Source: an uncultured Prevotella sp.
Lineage (GTDB): Bacteria; Bacteroidota; Bacteroidia; Bacteroidales; Bacteroidaceae
Direction: 5' to 3'
DNA length: 64,000 bases
Assembly: GCA_905233825.1 (NCBI GenBank)
Contig: CAJOFE010000004.1
Location: forward strand, 124,001-188,000
Made by a program: the position numbers and the translations under genes. Positions 50,248 through 60,208 of this stretch are shown here, piece by piece (position 1 is the first letter of the stretch; every line of letters starts with the position of its first letter). The notes under the pieces were generated by a model. That model was not told the DNA's origin, did no database searches, and saw only the letters and a program-made list of their open reading frames with translations.

Positions 50248-51780
50248 TTACTTTAATGCCTTGTTCAGCATGAAATAGACCTCGTTGTTGCGGAGGGTCT
50301 GCTTGAAGTCGGCGATATTGGTCTGCTTGTTGATGCGGACATACTCGATGCCAACCATCTCAGCGAAGTCCTCCCAGTACTCCTCGTTGATGTCGTAGGA
50401 GAAGGCGCTGTGGTGGGTACCACCTGCGAGAATCCATGCGGCAGCACCAATCTCGAACGTGGGCTGAGGAATCCAGAGGGCAGAAGCAACGGGCAGGTGA
50501 GGCATAGGCTTCGGCTCGATGCACTCCACCTCCTGAGAAATCAGACGGAAGCGGTTGCCCAGGTCAACAATGGTAGCCTTGATGCCGGCGCCGGTCTTCG
50601 ATGTGAAGACGAGACGGGCGGTCTGCTGCTTGCGGATACCGATGCCGAGGAAGTGAACTTCGAGTTTGGGCTTGTCGGTAGCGATGAGCGGGCAGATTTC
50701 GAGCATGTGGCTCTGCAGGCACGACGAGCGATCACCAGCGAAGTTGAGGGTGTAGTCCTCGAGGAACGAGCAACCAGTGGGCATACCCTGCTGGATGACC
50801 CACAGCGTGCGATAGAGGCAGGCCGTCTTCCAGTCGCCCTCAGCACCGAAACCATAGCCCTCCTGCATCAGACGCTGTGAAGCCAAGCCAGGAATCTGGT
50901 CGAAGCCACAGAAGTCGGGAGCATCGATGTCAGCATCGCCAAGGTCGTCGAAGTTGGTGGTAAAGGCAGTAGCGCCCTCATCCTTCAGAACGCGGCGCAG
51001 GGCAATTTCAGCCTTGGCGCTGTTCTTCACCTTCTCCCAATAGACCTGCTCGCCACTCTCGTCAATCTTGATGGTGTAGAGCTTCTTGTACTCCTCGACC
51101 AGAGCGTCGGCCTCGGCATCAGTCACCTTCTTGTAGTACTCCATCAGCGAGCTGACGGGATAGTAATCGACATGATAGCCGAGACGCTGCTCGAACTCCA
51201 CACGGTCACCATCGGTCACAGCCACGTTGTTCATGTTCATACCGAACATGAGGCAGCGCACGTTGTGAGCATCAGCAACACCAGCAGCTACGCGAGCCCA
51301 TACGGCAATCTGCTTCTGAGCCTTCTCGTCCTTCCAGTATCCACAGACCACCTTGCGGGCAATGCGCATGCGAGTGCAGATGTGTCCGTACTCAATGTCA
51401 CCGTGAGCGCTCTGGTTCAGGTTCATGAAGTCCATGTCGATCTCGTTCCAGGGAATCTCGGCATTGTACTGGGTGTGGAAGTGGAGGAGGGGCTTCTGCA
51501 GCTGCTGCAGACCCTTGATCCACATCTTGGCAGGCGAGAAGGTGTGCATCCAGGTAATGATACCCACGCACTTCTCGTCGTTGTTGGCAGCCAGCATCAC
51601 CTGCTCTACTTCCTTCGAGCTATTAGCCGTGCCCTTATACACAATCTTCACAGGGATGTTACCCGAGGCGTTCAGGCCCTCGACCATCTCCTTTGAGTGT
51701 CCATCAACTGCAACCACTGCGTCGCCTCCGTAAAGGAGCTGTGCACCGGTTACCCACCAAATTTCTAAATCTTTAAACAT
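50248..51780 (-). CDS. araA: L-arabinose isomerase
   Basis: A 510-residue enzyme converting L-arabinose to L-ribulose. Family segments are FEIWWVTG-type MFKDLEIWWVTGAQLLYG, WMHTFSPAKMWIKGLQQL, GFGAEGDWKTACLYR (metal-binding Glu), GCSFLEDYTLNF and AGGTHHSAFS. The start at 51780 is the family start; a longer reading would add a repeat-derived peptide from the GC-rich element upstream. It is the last gene of the operon, separated from araD by a 131-base repeat-bearing gap, and is followed by a long hairpin. Confidence 0.97.
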   Translation of the reverse strand: MFKDLEIWWVTGAQLLYGGDAVVAVDGHSKEMVEGLNASGNIPVKIVYKGTANSSKEVEQVMLAANNDEKCVGIITWMHTFSPAKMWIKGLQQLQKPLLHFHTQYNAEIPWNEIDMDFMNLNQSAHGDIEYGHICTRMRIARKVVCGYWKDEKAQKQIAVWARVAAGVADAHNVRCLMFGMNMNNVAVTDGDRVEFEQRLGYHVDYYPVSSLMEYYKKVTDAEADALVEEYKKLYTIKIDESGEQVYWEKVKNSAKAEIALRRVLKDEGATAFTTNFDDLGDADIDAPDFCGFDQIPGLASQRLMQEGYGFGAEGDWKTACLYRTLWVIQQGMPTGCSFLEDYTLNFAGDRSSCLQSHMLEICPLIATDKPKLEVHFLGIGIRKQQTARLVFTSKTGAGIKATIVDLGNRFRLISQEVECIEPKPMPHLPVASALWIPQPTFEIGAAAWILAGGTHHSAFSYDINEEYWEDFAEMVGIEYVRINKQTNIADFKQTLRNNEVYFMLNKALK

Positions 51781-51788
51781 AATTTTGA

Positions 51789-51905
51789 GCCCCCCTCTTA
51801 TCCCCCCAGAAAGGGGGAAGACCAATAGGGGCAATGGGTCTGTTGTTAGTAATTATTAGGTATTCTTCTTGTATGAGCTCCCCTTCCTTGGGAGGAGATG
51901 GGGGA
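51789..51905. repeat. GC-rich repeat pair between araD and araA
   Basis: CCCCCCTCTTATCCCCCC-AGAA-GGGGG (from 51789) and TCCCCTTCCTTGGGAGGAG-TGGGGG (51880-51905) belong to the same repeat type found in frame inside the GH3 and tex genes. Here the copies lie between genes, where they could form hairpins in the operon message. Confidence 0.6.
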
Positions 51906-51911
51906 AAGCTC

Positions 51912-52616
51912 TTATTTCTTCTTCTGGCCGTAATAAGCGTTTGGTCCGTGCTTGCGCATGTAGTGCTTCTCGATGAGGAGCGGATTCATGGTGAGGTTGG
52001 GATTGACGCTGAAGGCAACGAAAGCCATCTTGGCGCATTGCTCCATCACCTTGGCGTTATACACAGCATTGTCGGGCGAGGTGCCCCACGAGAACGGACC
52101 GTGATTCTTCACCAGTACGGCAGGCGTGTGGTCAGGATTGATCTTGCGGATGTTCAGGATCTCATCCACGATGACATTGCCTGTTTCCAGCTCATACTGT
52201 CCCTTCACCTCAGCCTCAGTCATATCGCGCGTGCAGGGGATGTCCTTGTAGAAGTAGTCGGCATGCGTGGTGCCGATGTTGGGGATGTCGCGTCCTGCCT
52301 GGGCGAAAGCCGTTGCGTAGGTGCTGTGCGTATGTACCACACCCTGGATGTTGGGGAACGCCTTATATAATATAAGATGTGTAGGCGTGTCGGAAGAGGG
52401 GTTCAGGTCGCCTTCTACCACCTTTCCCGTTTCCAAATCAACCACTACCATGTCGCTGGCCTTCATCTCGTCGTAGCTGACGCCAGAGGGCTTGATGACA
52501 ACCAGACCTTTCTCACGGTCGATGCCTGAGACGTTGCCCCAGGTAAAGATGACCAGTCCTTGTTTCACCAGGTCGAGGTTGGCTTTGAATACTTTTTGTT
52601 TGAGTTCTTCTAACAT
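51912..52616 (-). CDS. araD: L-ribulose-5-phosphate 4-epimerase
   Basis: A 234-residue class II aldolase-type enzyme converting L-ribulose 5-phosphate to D-xylulose 5-phosphate. Visible elements are [20 protein letters not shown], the zinc ligands in [16 protein letters not shown] and [11 protein letters not shown], and the end HGPNAYYGQ typical of AraD. The start MLEELKQKV (52616) is the family start; an ATG 4 codons upstream is possible. The leader contains the ATTTTCAATTTTCAATTATC tract common between Bacteroidales genes. Confidence 0.95.
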   Translation of the reverse strand: MLEELKQKVFKANLDLVKQGLVIFTWGNVSGIDREKGLVVIKPSGVSYDEMKASDMVVVDLETGKVVEGDLNPSSDTPTHLILYKAFPNIQGVVHTHSTYATAFAQAGRDIPNIGTTHADYFYKDIPCTRDMTEAEVKGQYELETGNVIVDEILNIRKINPDHTPAVLVKNHGPFSWGTSPDNAVYNAKVMEQCAKMAFVAFSVNPNLTMNPLLIEKHYMRKHGPNAYYGQKKK

Positions 52617-52665
52617 ATTAATTTTCAATTTTCAATTATCAATTATCCAGTTGCATTAAGCTTGC

Positions 52666-53340
52666 TTAAAGCTTAAAGTTAGGATCTTCGTAATATGCTT
52701 TCTTGTTGAACCGATAGAGGGCAGCACCACGCTTCGACGATTTCTTGTCGATAAGCTCGGTCTTCTCGATGAAGTCCATATCCTTGATGCGCTTGCGGAA
52801 GTTGCGCTTGTCAATCTCCTGACCGCTAACAGCCTCGTAGAGACGCTGCAGCTGGGTAAGGGTGAAGAGCTGTGGCAGCAGACGAAAACCGATGGGCTGG
52901 GTCCGCATCTTTAGCTGCATGCGACGTAGCGCTTGACGCACCATTTCGTTATGGTCGGAGTAGAGTGGGGGAAGACTGTTGATGTCAATCCATTCCACAT
53001 TATGCTCCTGACGAAGCTTCTCGTCGTAGTCTTTTACGTTAATCAGCGCATAATAGGCAATGGATACAACACGCTCGCCAGGGTCACGGTTTACGCTTCC
53101 GAAGGCTCCTACCTGTCGCATGTACAGGTTCTTCAGTCCCGTCAGCTCGCGTAGTGTACGGTCAGCGCACTCATCGATACCCTCGTCGGCAGCGACGAAG
53201 CCTCCATAGAGGCTCCACTCGCCGCGTCCGGGATCCATCTGGCGTCGGCCAATGAGCACTTTCAGCTTGCCTTCGTCGAAGCCGAAGATGATGACATCGA
53301 CCGACACCCAGACTTTAGAATGTTCGCTATAATAGGTCAT
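52666..53340 (-). CDS. araR: Nudix-type arabinose regulator (AraR-like, NrtR family)
   Basis: A 224-residue transcription factor: an N-terminal Nudix-like domain (8-145) and a C-terminal winged helix (150-224, LFTLTQLQRLYEAVSGQEID, NFRKRIKDMDFIEKT). The Nudix box is degenerate: RTLRELTGL stands where RExxEExGx is expected, so two catalytic Glu are missing and hydrolysis is unlikely. In Bacteroides thetaiotaomicron a regulator of this family, AraR, responds to L-arabinose and controls the arabinose genes; the location inside the ara operon supports the same role. It starts 6 bases after the symporter stop codon. Confidence 0.88.
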   Translation of the reverse strand: MTYYSEHSKVWVSVDVIIFGFDEGKLKVLIGRRQMDPGRGEWSLYGGFVAADEGIDECADRTLRELTGLKNLYMRQVGAFGSVNRDPGERVVSIAYYALINVKDYDEKLRQEHNVEWIDINSLPPLYSDHNEMVRQALRRMQLKMRTQPIGFRLLPQLFTLTQLQRLYEAVSGQEIDKRNFRKRIKDMDFIEKTELIDKKSSKRGAALYRFNKKAYYEDPNFKL

Positions 53341-53346
53341 TTCCGC

Positions 53347-55065
53347 TTAGAAGAAATACCAGTAGAATAAACCACAGAGAATGACGACGCCAAGCGTTGC
53401 CACGATATCCCATACGCCCCAGCTCTGACGAATCTGCTTCCAGTATTCGGGCGTAAAGGTGATGGCCTCCACCTGAGCCTTCGAGGGCTTCGGAGTGAAG
53501 CAGCTGACAACAACCATCAACAGGACGATGAACACCAGGAGCCAGCACTCGAAGACGAGCCAGTTGGTCTGCCAGAACCAAGCAGTAGCATCCCAGAAGG
53601 CACCGTCCATCACAGCCTTACCCGTATCGGTGAAGATGTTGGTGAGCAGACGCAGCATACCGATGACAAAGCCACCGATGAGACCCCACTGACCAGCCAG
53701 CGGCGTAATCTTCTTCGAGAAGATACCCAGCGTGAACACAGCCACCATAGCGGGAGCCAGCAGCGACTGGATGCCCTGCAGGTAGCTGTAGAGTGTATCC
53801 ATCGACATCATCACAGGCATCCAAGCCAGACCGAGCAGCACGACCACAACGGTAGCAGCACGACCAACGAATACGTAATGAGCCTCGCTCTTTCCCTTCT
53901 TCATGGGCTTGTAGAAGTCCTCTGTGAACAGCGTAGCGCAACTATTGAAGAAGGCTGCCAGTGAAGCTACGAGAGCGCAGATGAAGCCAATGGTCACAAT
54001 ACCCTTCACACCCATAGGCAGAACCTGCTTCACCATACCAGCAAAAGCGGCGTCGGTGTTGCTCAGGTCAAACTGTCCGTTCTGAGCCAGAGCAGCGGCA
54101 ATCATACCAGGAATGAGGAACATGAATACGGGGAGCAGCTTGAAGTAACCGGCAGCGATGGTACCACGACGGGCACGCTTCATCACTTCCACATTGCTCT
54201 CACCCTTCTGCTGACCAAGCACACGCTGAACGATATGCTGGTCAGTACACCAGTACCAGAAACCGATAATCGAGGCACCAATGAACACTACGAAGCCAGG
54301 ATACTCGCTGTAGAGAGGATCACCCTCTTCCCAGTGGAACATGTGAGTGGTACCGTAGCCGTCATGCAGCTGGCTGCAGTAATCCATCATAGCTGTCCAA
54401 CCCTCTGAGATGCTGCCACCACCAAGAGCGGCAAGACCGAGGAAGAGCACGAGGAACGAACCGATGATGAGGATAGGCGTCTGAATGGCAGAGAGCGTCA
54501 TCACACCCTTCATGCCACCGAAGACGGTGAACACAGCTGTGATGGCAATCAGTCCGATAGCACCCCACCAGAAGGGTAGCCCCAGCAGATACTCGAAGAA
54601 GATACCACCTGTGAAGGCTGTCACGGATACTTTCGTCAGCACGTAGGCAACAAGTGTGATGATACTCAGCCACGAGCCGGTAGCGTTGGTATAACGGAAC
54701 TTCAGGAAGTCGGGCATTGTGATAATCTTGCCCAGTTTGTTGTTCAGTAGCTGATAGAAGGGAACGAACAGCCAACCGAGAATCAGGATCATCCAGCCCT
54801 GCATCTCCCAGTGGGCCATACCTACACCGTCCTTGGCACCTGTACCGGCCAGGCCCACGAGGTGCTCAGAGCCGATGTTGGCAGCAAAAATAGCTGCACC
54901 GATGATGTACCAGGGTTCGCCCTTACCAAACAGGTAGTCCTGAGAGTCGGCACCCTGCATTCTCTTCTTATCCTTTTGAATGGAATGATAAACTGCCCAT
55001 ACCACTCCTAACACGCCGACGGCCAGGATGAGCCAGTCGAGCCATTGAAATTCATGTGAAGTCAT
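53347..55065 (-). CDS. Sodium/solute symporter (SSS family), probable arabinose transporter
   Basis: A 572-residue inner-membrane protein with about 14 helices. Family motifs include IGAAIFAANIGSEHLVGLAG, PFYQLLNNKLGKIITMPDFL, the sodium-site region GFICALVASLAAFFNSCATL and WYWCTDQHIVQRVLGQQKGE. It is closest in style to SglT-type sugar/sodium symporters. Its place between galM and araR makes L-arabinose the likely substrate, although galactose-type sugars are possible. Confidence 0.9.
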   Translation of the reverse strand: MTSHEFQWLDWLILAVGVLGVVWAVYHSIQKDKKRMQGADSQDYLFGKGEPWYIIGAAIFAANIGSEHLVGLAGTGAKDGVGMAHWEMQGWMILILGWLFVPFYQLLNNKLGKIITMPDFLKFRYTNATGSWLSIITLVAYVLTKVSVTAFTGGIFFEYLLGLPFWWGAIGLIAITAVFTVFGGMKGVMTLSAIQTPILIIGSFLVLFLGLAALGGGSISEGWTAMMDYCSQLHDGYGTTHMFHWEEGDPLYSEYPGFVVFIGASIIGFWYWCTDQHIVQRVLGQQKGESNVEVMKRARRGTIAAGYFKLLPVFMFLIPGMIAAALAQNGQFDLSNTDAAFAGMVKQVLPMGVKGIVTIGFICALVASLAAFFNSCATLFTEDFYKPMKKGKSEAHYVFVGRAATVVVVLLGLAWMPVMMSMDTLYSYLQGIQSLLAPAMVAVFTLGIFSKKITPLAGQWGLIGGFVIGMLRLLTNIFTDTGKAVMDGAFWDATAWFWQTNWLVFECWLLVFIVLLMVVVSCFTPKPSKAQVEAITFTPEYWKQIRQSWGVWDIVATLGVVILCGLFYWYFF

Positions 55066-55096
55066 ATTATTTGCGATTTTTCGATTTACATTTTTG

Positions 55097-56296
55097 TTAC
55101 TTTACCGAGAACTTGTATGCAGCATGGCTGTAGTAGGTCTCACCCGGACGGAGTACGGGGCTTGCCCACTCAGGATGGTTGGGGCTGTCGGGGTACTTCT
55201 GGCTCTCCAAACAAACACTTACGTGCTGCGGATATTTCTTACCCAGCTTACGGACGATGTTCTCCTCGCCGCCAACACCCTGGAAGTTGCCGCTATACAC
55301 CTGCACGCCCGGCTCATTGGTGTACATCTCCATAAAGATGCCAGTCTGGGGTGAGTAGAGTGAAGCACATACCTGTGTGTCGTCACCCTTACCGTCCTGA
55401 TAAGTATTCAGGCACCAGTTGTGGTCGTAACCGTGAGCATTACGGGTCTGATAGTAGGGAGAGAAGATACTGTCGCCAATGGCATGAGCCTGACGGAAGT
55501 CCATGGGTGTTCCCTCCACGGGGAGAATCTTACCAGTAGGCATGTAGCTCTCGTCGCTCTCGGTGAACGAATCGGCATTCACGTAGAGGATCATGTCAGT
55601 ACCAGGCTTCTCGAAGTCGCCATTCAGATTGTAATAGTTATGATTGGTCTGGTTGATGATAGTGGGCTTGTCGGTAGTAGCCTCCCAGACAATGTCAAGT
55701 GTGTTGTCATCGGTCACCTTATAGGTGGTCGTTGCCGTTACCGTGCCAGGGAATCCGTTCTCGCCGTCTTCAGCCACAATGGTCAGCTTCAGCGTCTGGC
55801 TATCCACCTGCTCTGCCTTATATACGCGGTTCATCCATCCAGTGTCACCACCACCATGCAGGCAATGATCACGTCCACCGTCGTGCTTGTCGTTCTGCTT
55901 CAGTCTGTACTCTACGTCGTCCAGCTTAAAGGCACCCATGTTGATACGGTTGGCATAGCGGCCTACGCTTGAACCGTAGTCGGTAGGGGTGTTTTCTGTG
56001 TCCATGTACTGAGCAATGTTGTCGAAGCCCAGCACCACGTCGATAAGCGAATCGTTCTTGTCGGGCACCATCAGCGATACCACACGTCCACCGTAGTTGG
56101 TAATACACACTTCCATACCCTTCTGGTTCTTCAGGGTGTAGAGTTTCACCGTGTCGCCATTAGCGATGGTGTCGAACTTGGCAGCGTCCAGACCTGAAGC
56201 AGTCAGCTGCAGGGCAGGCTGCTCGCCGGTACATGCCGTGAAACACAATGCCAGCATTGCGCCAGCAGTCAGCAATGTTCCTTTTAATGCTTTCAT
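55097..56296 (-). CDS. galM: Aldose 1-epimerase, lipoprotein form
   Basis: A 399-residue mutarotase interconverting alpha and beta sugar anomers. Catalytic residues are visible: His in TNHNYYNLNG, His in NAHGYDHNW and Glu in CLESQKYPDSPNHPEW. A lipoprotein signal is present (lipobox CFTAC, Cys22), so it acts in the periplasm, preparing the sugar for the symporter encoded next. It is the first gene of the arabinose operon; the gap to the symporter gene is 31 bases. Confidence 0.93.
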   Translation of the reverse strand: MKALKGTLLTAGAMLALCFTACTGEQPALQLTASGLDAAKFDTIANGDTVKLYTLKNQKGMEVCITNYGGRVVSLMVPDKNDSLIDVVLGFDNIAQYMDTENTPTDYGSSVGRYANRINMGAFKLDDVEYRLKQNDKHDGGRDHCLHGGGDTGWMNRVYKAEQVDSQTLKLTIVAEDGENGFPGTVTATTTYKVTDDNTLDIVWEATTDKPTIINQTNHNYYNLNGDFEKPGTDMILYVNADSFTESDESYMPTGKILPVEGTPMDFRQAHAIGDSIFSPYYQTRNAHGYDHNWCLNTYQDGKGDDTQVCASLYSPQTGIFMEMYTNEPGVQVYSGNFQGVGGEENIVRKLGKKYPQHVSVCLESQKYPDSPNHPEWASPVLRPGETYYSHAAYKFSVK

Positions 56297-56341
56297 TTTA
56301 AGTTTGTTTTTAGTTGTTTAATTTGATGTTTCAGATTTTGG

Positions 56342-56355
56342 GTGTAAAGTTACAC
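56342..56355 (-). promoter_or_regulatory. GTGTAAAGTTACAC palindrome at the arabinose operon promoter
   Basis: The perfect palindrome GTGTAA-AG-TTACAC overlaps the only promoter-like -7 element upstream of galM (TAACTTTA on the minus strand), 46 bases before the ATG. A repressor such as AraR bound here would block the promoter. The -7 element deviates from TAnnTTTG at the last base. Confidence 0.4.
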
Positions 56356-56446
56356 ATATTTTCTGATACGACCAAATATCTTTCAAGGAAATTGCAAAAG
56401 AATGATTTTTTTTAACACGGAAGTCGCTTTTTTCAAATATATTTTG

Positions 56447-56454
56447 TACCTTTG
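56447..56454 (+). promoter_or_regulatory. -7 element of a leaderless or nearly leaderless operon
   Basis: TACCTTTG ends only 6 bases before the ATG at 56461, so transcription should start at or next to the start codon. Confidence 0.7.
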
Positions 56455-56460
56455 CAGGCG

Positions 56461-56967
56461 ATGAAAGAAATAATTGTTAAAGATAACGAACTAAGTCAGG
56501 CAGCGCTGGAGGGTATGGACGAGTTCCTTGCCGTCTTCATCCGTGCCATACGTGAAGCTATCGGTGGTGAGCCTACTGCTGAGACTATGCAGCAGTTAAA
56601 TGCCGACCAGATGACGCTGCTCTGTTGGGACACACTGCATGAGGAAGTGATGAACGGGGGCTTTATACAGCTCATTCAAAACGGGTATGGCCCTTTCATC
56701 TTCAAGAATCCTTTTGCAAAGGCTCTGAACAAGATGTGGCACATGCGCGAACTGTCGAAGCGGCTCTACGAGGTACACACTTTATGGTTAGAGCATCGTG
56801 AGGAATTGGAGAAAGACTGCACCGATGAGGAGTTTATGGCCCTCTACGAGCGATTCCCCCAGTTCGATGACTACGACGACTGGTTCATTGAGAACGAGGA
56901 AGAACTGACGGAGCAGGTTGCCCGTTATGTGGATGACAACATTGAGAAATTCGCGAAAGTAGCATGA
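56461..56967 (+). CDS. DUF4375 (DMP19-like) protein
   Basis: A 168-residue acidic cytoplasmic protein matching the DUF4375/DMP19 type: [20 protein letters not shown], then [15 protein letters not shown] and the acidic [21 protein letters not shown]19 from Neisseria is a DNA mimic that binds a repressor; whether this protein mimics DNA is speculative, though its surface is strongly negative. The start at 56461 is chosen over 56452, which would lie inside the promoter. It overlaps smpB by ATGA. Confidence 0.83.
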   Translation: MKEIIVKDNELSQAALEGMDEFLAVFIRAIREAIGGEPTAETMQQLNADQMTLLCWDTLHEEVMNGGFIQLIQNGYGPFIFKNPFAKALNKMWHMRELSKRLYEVHTLWLEHREELEKDCTDEEFMALYERFPQFDDYDDWFIENEEELTEQVARYVDDNIEKFAKVA

Positions 56968-57446
56968 ACAAACAAGAAGAGGAACTTCGCAAGAAGAGTC
57001 CCGTACAGATAAAGAACCGTAAGGCAGCATTTGAATACTTCTTCATCGAGGAATTCACGGCAGGCCTTGTACTCACCGGTACTGAAATCAAAAGCATACG
57101 TGCAGGCAAGGCCAGTCTGGTCGATACCTATTGTACTATCATCCATGGAGAGCTGTGGGTGAAAGGCATGAGCATCAGTCCATATTTCTACGGTTCGTAT
57201 AACAATCACGAACAGAAACGAGACCGTAAGCTGTTGCTGACGCGTCGCGAGATCAATCGCTTAGAGAGTGCCACCAAGCAGACGGGCTATACCATTGTGC
57301 CAACCTTGATCTTCATTGATGATAAGGGACGCGCAAAAGTTGATATCGCCCTCTGTAAAGGTAAGAAGGCCTTTGACAAGCGCCAGACGCTGAAGGAGAA
57401 AGAAGATCGGCGTGAGATAGATCGTGCAATGAAAATCTACAAATAG
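56964..57446 (+). CDS. smpB: SsrA-binding protein SmpB
   Basis: A 160-residue tmRNA partner needed for ribosome rescue. Hallmarks are [59 protein letters not shown] and the basic C-terminal tail [20 protein letters not shown]. The gene begins inside the end of the DUF4375 gene and ends on the base before the metH ATG, so the three genes appear co-transcribed and coupled. Confidence 0.97.
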   Translation: MNKQEEELRKKSPVQIKNRKAAFEYFFIEEFTAGLVLTGTEIKSIRAGKASLVDTYCTIIHGELWVKGMSISPYFYGSYNNHEQKRDRKLLLTRREINRLESATKQTGYTIVPTLIFIDDKGRAKVDIALCKGKKAFDKRQTLKEKEDRREIDRAMKIYK

Positions 57447-60206
57447 ATGCGCAACGCAATTACTAAACGCATTCTCATTCTTGATGGGGCCATGGGGTCT
57501 CTCATTCAGGAGTATGGACTTACAGAAGATGATTTCCGCAAAGGCATAGAGGCTGAAGTGCCGTTGAAAGGCAACAATGATGTACTCAATATTACGCGTC
57601 CTGATGTCATTGCCCGCATTCATGAGCGATATCTGAAAGCAGGGGCTGATATCATTACTACCAATACTTTCAATGCACAGCGTATCTCTCAAACTGACTA
57701 TCACTTAGAGCATCTGGTTAAAGAAATGAATCTCTGTGGTGCACAACTTGCCCGTAAGATTGCCGACCAATATGCTACAGACGAAAAGCCTCGCTTTATA
57801 GCGGGTTCCGTTGGCCCTACGAACAAGACATGCTCTATGTCGCCCGATGTGAGTGATCCTGCCCGTCGCGAGCTGACCTACGATCAATTGTTCGAAGCCT
57901 ATAGTGAGCAGATGGAAGCATTGATAGAGGGTGGGGTAGATGCCTTGCTCATCGAGACAATCTTCGACTCCCTGAACGCTAAGGTGGCTATCAATGCCGC
58001 TATGCAGACGATGGAACGGCTGAAAAAGCCGTTGCCCATCATGCTTTCTGTGACCATTAGCGATGCTGCAGGCCGTACGCTCTCTGGTCAGACACTTGAT
58101 GCTTTCTTAGCCAGCATCAGTACCTATCCCATCTTCTCCATCGGATTGAACTGCTCGTTTGGCGCTCGCCAGATGAAACCCTATCTGAAGGAGTTGGCCC
58201 ATCGCGCACCCTATTACATAAGCGCCTATCCTAATGCTGGATTGCCCAACGAGCTGGGACTTTATGATGAGACACCGGCGTCGATGGCTCCACAAATAGC
58301 CGAATTCATCGACGAAGGGTTGGTGAATATCGTAGGTGGATGTTGTGGCACAACGCCCGATTTCATCGAACGTTACGTCCCATTGGTAGTTGGAAAGCAG
58401 CCGCATGTACCTGTTGAAAAACCAGGGAAGTTGTTGCTGAGTGGTTTGGAGCTTTTGGAAATATCCTCTCACCTCTTACCTCTCACCCCTCATCATTCAT
58501 TTACCAACGTTGGTGAAAGGTGTAATGTGGCTGGCTCGCGTAAGTTCCTGCGACTCATCAAGGAGAAGAACTACGAGGAGGCATTGGAGATAGCCCGTAA
58601 GCAGGTTGAAGATGGCGCGCTGGTCATTGATATCAATATGGATGACGGTCTGCTCGATGCCAAGGCCGAGATGACGCATTTTCTGAATCTGATAGCTGCC
58701 GAGCCTGATATTGCCCGTGTGCCTGTCATGATTGACAGCAGCAAGTGGGATGTCATCACGGCTGGTCTGAAATGCGTACAGGGCAAGAGCATTGTTAATA
58801 GCATTTCGCTGAAAGAGGGTGAGGAGGTATTCCTCAGTCATGCCCGCGATGTGAAGCAACTGGGTGCTGCTGTGGTGGTGATGTGCTTCGACGAACAGGG
58901 ACAGGCCACTACATACGAGCGCCGTATAGAGATTGCGGCACGTTCCTATCGGCTCCTTACCGAACAAGCTGGGATTGCTCCCGAAGACATTATCTTCGAC
59001 CCCAATATCCTGGCTATTGCGACAGGTATGGAGGAGCACAATGCCTATGCGCTCGATTTCATCCGTGCTACCCGTTGGATTCGTCAGAACCTGCCAGGAG
59101 CTCATGTCAGCGGAGGCGTCAGCAACCTGTCGTTTGCTTTCCGAGGTAACAACTATCTTCGTGAAGCCATGCATGCCGTATTCCTCTATCATGCCATTCA
59201 GGCGGGTATGGACTTTGGTATCGTAAATCCATCATCTAAAGTTACTTACGATGATATTCCAAAAGAACAGCTTGAAATTATTGAGGATGCTGTTCTGAAT
59301 AGAAAGGAAGATGCAGCAGAGCATCTGATAACGACTCTCTCACAACCCCTTCCTGATGAGAAGGGAGTAGATACTGCTTCTTCGGCAAACCAGCAGCAGA
59401 GTAACGACTCTCTTCCGGAGAAGCAAGAGGTAGGTATCCGATTGCAGCAAGCATTAATCAAGGGTAACGGCTCCAACTTAGAGACCGACCTGAAAGAAGC
59501 CCTGCAGCAGTATCCCAATGCCGTTGATATCATCGAGGGACCGCTGATGGCAGGTATGAACGAGGTGGGACGTCGCTTTGGCGAAGGAAAGATGTTCCTT
59601 CCGCAAGTGGTGAAGACGGCACGCACCATGAAGCAGGCCGTAGAGATTCTGCAGCCTTATATAGAAAGAGGTGGGACTGACAGTAAGGAACGGGCAGGAA
59701 AGGTGCTTCTGGCTACCGTGAAAGGCGATGTGCACGACATTGGTAAGAACATTGTGGCAGTGGTGATGGCCTGTAACGGCTACGAAGTCATCGATATGGG
59801 CGTGATGGTGCCTGCTGCAGATATTGTGAAGCGTGCCCAAGAGGAGCATGTCGATATGATAGGCCTCTCAGGCCTGATTACGCCTAGCTTAGAGGAGATG
59901 GTGAATGTGGCCAAGGAACTGCGCGTGGCAGGGCTCGATATTCCCATTATGATTGGTGGTGCTACTACCAGTCAGCTTCATGTGGCGCTGAAGATAGCCC
60001 CTGTCTATGGAGGCCCTGTCGTCTGGTTGAAAGACGCCTCGCAAAACCCATTGGTGGCTCAGCGACTGATGACCGACGGACAAAGACTTTCCGAGGAACT
60101 GAATGAGGAATATACGCATTTGCGCGAACAATATCAGCAAGAACAACAGCAACTGCTTTCGCTTGACGAGGCACGACGCAATAAACTGAAACTCTTTGAG
60201 GATTAA
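57447..60206 (+). CDS. metH: Cobalamin-dependent methionine synthase, without reactivation domain
   Basis: A 919-residue enzyme that methylates homocysteine using methyltetrahydrofolate and cobalamin. Domains in order: homocysteine-binding barrel (about 1-310, zinc Cys in GLNCSFGA and GGCCGTTPD), pterin-binding barrel (350-610, [18 protein letters not shown]), cobalamin cap (650-735) and B12 domain with DVHDIG (Asp761, His763, Gly766). The C-terminal AdoMet reactivation domain of E. coli MetH (1227 residues) is absent. Two linkers hold repeat-like insertions: [12 protein letters not shown] (58467-58499) and [20 protein letters not shown] (about 59337-59400). It starts immediately after smpB. 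Confidence 0.95.
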   Translation: MRNAITKRILILDGAMGSLIQEYGLTEDDFRKGIEAEVPLKGNNDVLNITRPDVIARIHERYLKAGADIITTNTFNAQRISQTDYHLEHLVKEMNLCGAQLARKIADQYATDEKPRFIAGSVGPTNKTCSMSPDVSDPARRELTYDQLFEAYSEQMEALIEGGVDALLIETIFDSLNAKVAINAAMQTMERLKKPLPIMLSVTISDAAGRTLSGQTLDAFLASISTYPIFSIGLNCSFGARQMKPYLKELAHRAPYYISAYPNAGLPNELGLYDETPASMAPQIAEFIDEGLVNIVGGCCGTTPDFIERYVPLVVGKQPHVPVEKPGKLLLSGLELLEISSHLLPLTPHHSFTNVGERCNVAGSRKFLRLIKEKNYEEALEIARKQVEDGALVIDINMDDGLLDAKAEMTHFLNLIAAEPDIARVPVMIDSSKWDVITAGLKCVQGKSIVNSISLKEGEEVFLSHARDVKQLGAAVVVMCFDEQGQATTYERRIEIAARSYRLLTEQAGIAPEDIIFDPNILAIATGMEEHNAYALDFIRATRWIRQNLPGAHVSGGVSNLSFAFRGNNYLREAMHAVFLYHAIQAGMDFGIVNPSSKVTYDDIPKEQLEIIEDAVLNRKEDAAEHLITTLSQPLPDEKGVDTASSANQQQSNDSLPEKQEVGIRLQQALIKGNGSNLETDLKEALQQYPNAVDIIEGPLMAGMNEVGRRFGEGKMFLPQVVKTARTMKQAVEILQPYIERGGTDSKERAGKVLLATVKGDVHDIGKNIVAVVMACNGYEVIDMGVMVPAADIVKRAQEEHVDMIGLSGLITPSLEEMVNVAKELRVAGLDIPIMIGGATTSQLHVALKIAPVYGGPVVWLKDASQNPLVAQRLMTDGQRLSEELNEEYTHLREQYQQEQQQLLSLDEARRNKLKLFED

Positions 60207-60208
60207 AG

